Of a stretch of DNA of 64,000 nucleotides, positions 61,662 to 64,000 are shown one piece after another. Source of the stretch: CAVVSD01 sp963757125. Its GTDB lineage: Bacteria > Actinomycetota > Thermoleophilia > Solirubrobacterales > Solirubrobacteraceae. Location: NCBI GenBank assembly GCA_963757125.1, contig CAVWQP010000009.1:1178001-1242000 (forward strand). Reading direction: 5' to 3'. The translations under genes and the position numbers were made by a program. Below the pieces are notes generated by a model that saw nothing but the letters and a program-made list of their open reading frames with translations, made no database searches and was not told the origin of the DNA. The first letter of the stretch is position 1, and the number at the start of each line of letters is the position of its first letter.

Positions 61662-63018
61662 ATGAGTGTGCGCCTCGCGCATGTCGCCGGCGGCCAGTGC
61701 CTGGCGCCCGGACGGGTAGATGCACCCACACCCGGCGGACAGTACCGCTCGCTGTTCGACGAGCTTCCTGCGCTCCAGGTCGACGAGGAGGTGCTGCACG
61801 AGCTCGGCCGTCCCGGAGGACCGTGCGATCTCGGCGTCGACGTCGCCGAGGACTCCGACTCCCACGTCGCGGCGGTCTGGCCCTTCTTCGGTCAGTTCGT
61901 CGCCCACGACATCACCGCCGACCGCTCACCCCTCGCACATCACGCCGACCCCGCCCGCCTCACCAACTTCCGCGTCCCGAGGGCGAACCTGGAGAGCCTG
62001 TACGGGACCGGGCCGGTCGGCTCGCCGTACCTGTACACGCGTGACGATCCCGCCAAGCTCCTGCTCTCGCTCGAGGGCAGCGACGTCCCACGCAACCACG
62101 AGGGCATCGCCCTCGTCGGGGATCCGCGCAACGACGTGCAGTTGTTCACGAGCCAGATGTCGGTCGCGTTCATCAGGCTGCACAACCGTCTCGTGGATCG
62201 CCTCCGAGACGAGAGGACCGCTGAGCCCGACGTGTTCAACGAGGCGCGCCGCGCTGCAACGTGGCATTACCAGCACGTGATCCTGCGCGAGTTCCTGCCC
62301 GGCCTCATCGGCGCGCGCGCTGACCGACGAGCTGCTCGCCGACGGGCCCCAGCTGTATCGCATCGACCGCGACCCCTACATCCCGTTCGAGTTCGCCGAC
62401 GCCGCCTACCGCTACGGCCACGCCCAGATCCGCGACCGCTACCAGGTCAACGAACACTTCGGCCCGTACCCGGTGTTCCCCGATCTGATGGGCTTCGGTC
62501 CGGTCGCTCCTGAACACACGGTCGACTGGGCGCTGCTGATCGACCTCGACGGTCACCCGCCCGCCCAGCGCGCGAAGCGCATCGACGCGCGGCTGCCCGC
62601 GCCGCTGATCGCGCTGCCGACTCAGGTGTCTGGGTCGGAGCCGGGCACGGACTACGCGTCCCTGGCGACCCGCGATCTGCAACGGGGCCAGGCCGTTGGC
62701 CTGGCCTCCGGCGAGGCGATCGCGCGTCGCCTCGGGGAGCCGCCGCTGAGCCGCCGAGCAGGTGGGCCTCGCCGAGCTGGGATGGAGGGGGGAGACGCCC
62801 GCTGTGGTTCTACGTCCTCAAGGAGGCCGAGGTGCTGCATGACGGCGACCGGCTGGGTCCGGTCGGCGGCCGGATCGTCGGCGAGGTGTTGGTCGGCATC
62901 ATCGACGCCGATCCGCGAGTCGTTCCGCTCGATTCGACGCCGGGCTGGACGCCGATGGTGCCTGCCGGCGCGAGGCGGCGCCTTCGGACTGGCCGACATC
63001 CTGGTCCCAGTCGACTGA
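61662..63018 (+). pseudogene. Animal-type heme peroxidase, four frame breaks
   Basis: Remains of a bacterial An_peroxidase of about 451 residues. The intact first half has FFGQFVAHDITADRSPLAHH, where His is the distal residue. The continuation in frame 2 has DPYIPFEFADAAYRYGHAQI with the proximal His, then VFPDLMGFGP. The last parts sit in frames 3, 1 and 2 again. Extra single bases at about 62310-62322, 62749-62753, 62798-62800 and 62968-62973 explain every break, and the total length (452 codons plus one base) fits four +1 shifts. GGAGG precedes ATG 61662. Either a young pseudogene or insertion errors. Confidence 0.75.
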
Positions 63019-63034
63019 GCGGTGCGCGCCGGAC

Positions 63035-63040
63035 TAGGGT
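63035..63040 (+). promoter_or_regulatory. Leaderless-type -10 box (TAGGGT)
   Basis: TAGGGT ends 7 nt before ATG 63048 of the last LAL regulator. Confidence 0.45.
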
Positions 63041-63047
63041 CCGCGCC

Positions 63048-64000
63048 ATGGCGATGGGGCCGCCGCGGGCGTCGGGCCTGCTGGGCCGGCGGGGTGAATG
63101 CGAGGCGCTCGACCGCGTCGTTGCAGGCGTGCGCGTAGGCACCAGCCAGGTCTTGGTGCTCGGCGGCGAGGCCGGCGCCGGCAAGACGGCGCTGCTGGAA
63201 CATCTGGTCGCGCGATCGTCCGGATGTCGGATCGCGCTTGCCGCAGGCGTCGAGTCCGAGATGGAGTTGGCGTACTCCGGGCTCCACCAGCTGTGCGGGC
63301 CGATGCTGGACCGGTGCGAGCGGCTCCCCGGCCCGCAGCGCGATGCGCTGGGTGCGGCGCTCGGGACTGAGTGTCGGGGAGGCGCCCGATCGCTTTCTCG
63401 TGGGACTGGCTGTGCTGAGCCTGCTGTCGGAGGTGGCAGATGATCGTCCGCTCATCTGCGTGATCGACGACGCCCAGTGGCAGGACCGGGCTTCGGCGCA
63501 GACGCTCGCGTTCGTCGCACGCCGCCTGCTCGCGGAACCGGTGGGCATGGTCTTCGCCGTGCGGGAGCCGAACGACGGACTGGACCTCGCCGGACTCCCA
63601 CGCCTGGACGTCCAGGGACTGGGCGATGCGGACGCGCGCACCCTGTTGTCCTCGGCGATTCGGGGTCCGCTCGACGCACGGCTCCGGGACCGCATCGTCG
63701 CGGAGGCCCGTGGCAACCCTCTGGCGCTGCTCGAGTTGCCTAGGGGTCTGACGCCCGCGGAGCTCGCGGGAGGCTTCGGATTACCCGACCTGATGCCGCT
63801 GGCGAACCGCATCGAGATGAGCTTCGCGCGGCAGCTCGAGGCTCTGCCGGATGAGAGTCGGCTCCTGCTGCTGACCGCGGCTGCAGAGCCGGTCGGTGAC
63901 GCGGCGCTGCTGTGGCGGGCCGCCGATCGGCTCGGTCTCGTCGCCGCGGCGGCGAGCCCCGCCACGGCGGCGGGCCTTCTCGAGGTCGGGATCGATGTCC
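63048..64000 (+). CDS. LAL regulator, partial at window end (frameshifted as sequenced)
   Basis: The N-terminal third of an LAL-type regulator, paralogous to the one at 44112. GLLGRRGECEALDRVVAG leads to Walker A GGEAGAGKT (39-47), then GLHQLCGPMLDRCERLPGPQ. After 63366 the sequence continues in another frame with LICVIDDAQWQDRASAQT (Walker B) and EARGNPLALLELPRGLTPAE. Removing one base near 63366 joins them (ALGLSVGEAPDRFLVGLAVL). The remainder, including any LuxR helix, lies beyond the window. Confidence 0.83.

Noticed and set aside
61551..61907. Minus-strand ORF upstream of the thioesterase
   Set aside because: Antisense to the peroxidase start for most of its length, with no recognisable domain.
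1..64000. tRNA and rRNA genes
   Set aside because: Intergenic gaps were scanned for T-loop-like GGTTCGANTCC and cloverleaf arms; none found.

Overview
The window is a very GC-rich, densely packed bacterial chromosome segment. A FliA/WhiG-type and an RpoD-type sigma factor, heterotetrameric sarcosine oxidase, GuaB1, an FprA-type reductase, LAL/SARP-type regulators, an RNHCP protein and glycine-rich secreted proteins ending in a small beta-rich module point to an actinobacterium, most likely of the Thermoleophilia (Solirubrobacter/Conexibacter/Patulibacter-like). The lineage is inferred from gene content. No rRNA, tRNA, CRISPR array, insertion sequence or prophage was seen, and no gene-free stretch exceeds 300 bases.

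Layout. 1-10 kb: sigma factor and membrane protein, inositol-phosphatase-like enzyme, EF-G2, RNase H and HAD phosphatase, a secreted Ala/Pro-rich protein, a D-2-hydroxyacid dehydrogenase and a second sigma factor. 10-17 kb: phasin-like protein, a PPOX protein, then a minus-strand one-carbon operon soxD-soxA-soxG-soxB-folD with a divergent LysR regulator. 17-21 kb: a PfkB kinase, metK and a zinc alcohol dehydrogenase. 21-31 kb: an OmpR-type two-component system with a GT2-GtrA glycosyltransferase, then a hydrolase-glycosyltransferase fusion divergent from a SARP/LAL regulator. 30.7-35.2 kb: operon SDR-guaB1-MFS-MetE-like. 35-41.4 kb: AbiEi/DUF559 protein, a degenerate SDR, FprA-like reductase, hydrolase, CBS protein, HpcH/HpaI aldolase and aldo/keto reductase. 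41.4-50 kb: glycine-rich secreted protein, a second MetE-like protein, and two large LAL regulators pointing at each other around a DUF4242 protein. 50-57.6 kb: BBE-type oxidoreductase, RNHCP protein, two oligopeptide-type ABC permeases without partners, a cupin, then a plus-strand signalling group: STAS, a stand-alone CarH-type cobalamin domain, DUF3253 and a histidine kinase. 57.6-64 kb: two exported proteins sharing an AYWTT start, a GcvT/LigM-like methyltransferase, a PaaI thioesterase, a broken heme peroxidase and a truncated LAL regulator.

Themes. (1) One-carbon and methyl metabolism recurs: sarcosine oxidase, FolD, MetK, two MetE-like proteins and a GcvT-like methyltransferase. (2) The most unusual grouping is the STAS gene beside a cobalamin protein that carries both the Wx9EH and ExHxxG motifs of B12 photoreceptors but has no DNA-binding domain. 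(3) Many start codons lie 6-10 nt after a TAGNNT-like hexamer, suggesting widespread leaderless transcription. (4) Seven genes contain eleven frameshifts, all of the +1 type (one extra base). One is in metK, normally essential, so residual insertion errors in the sequence are more likely than real gene decay.
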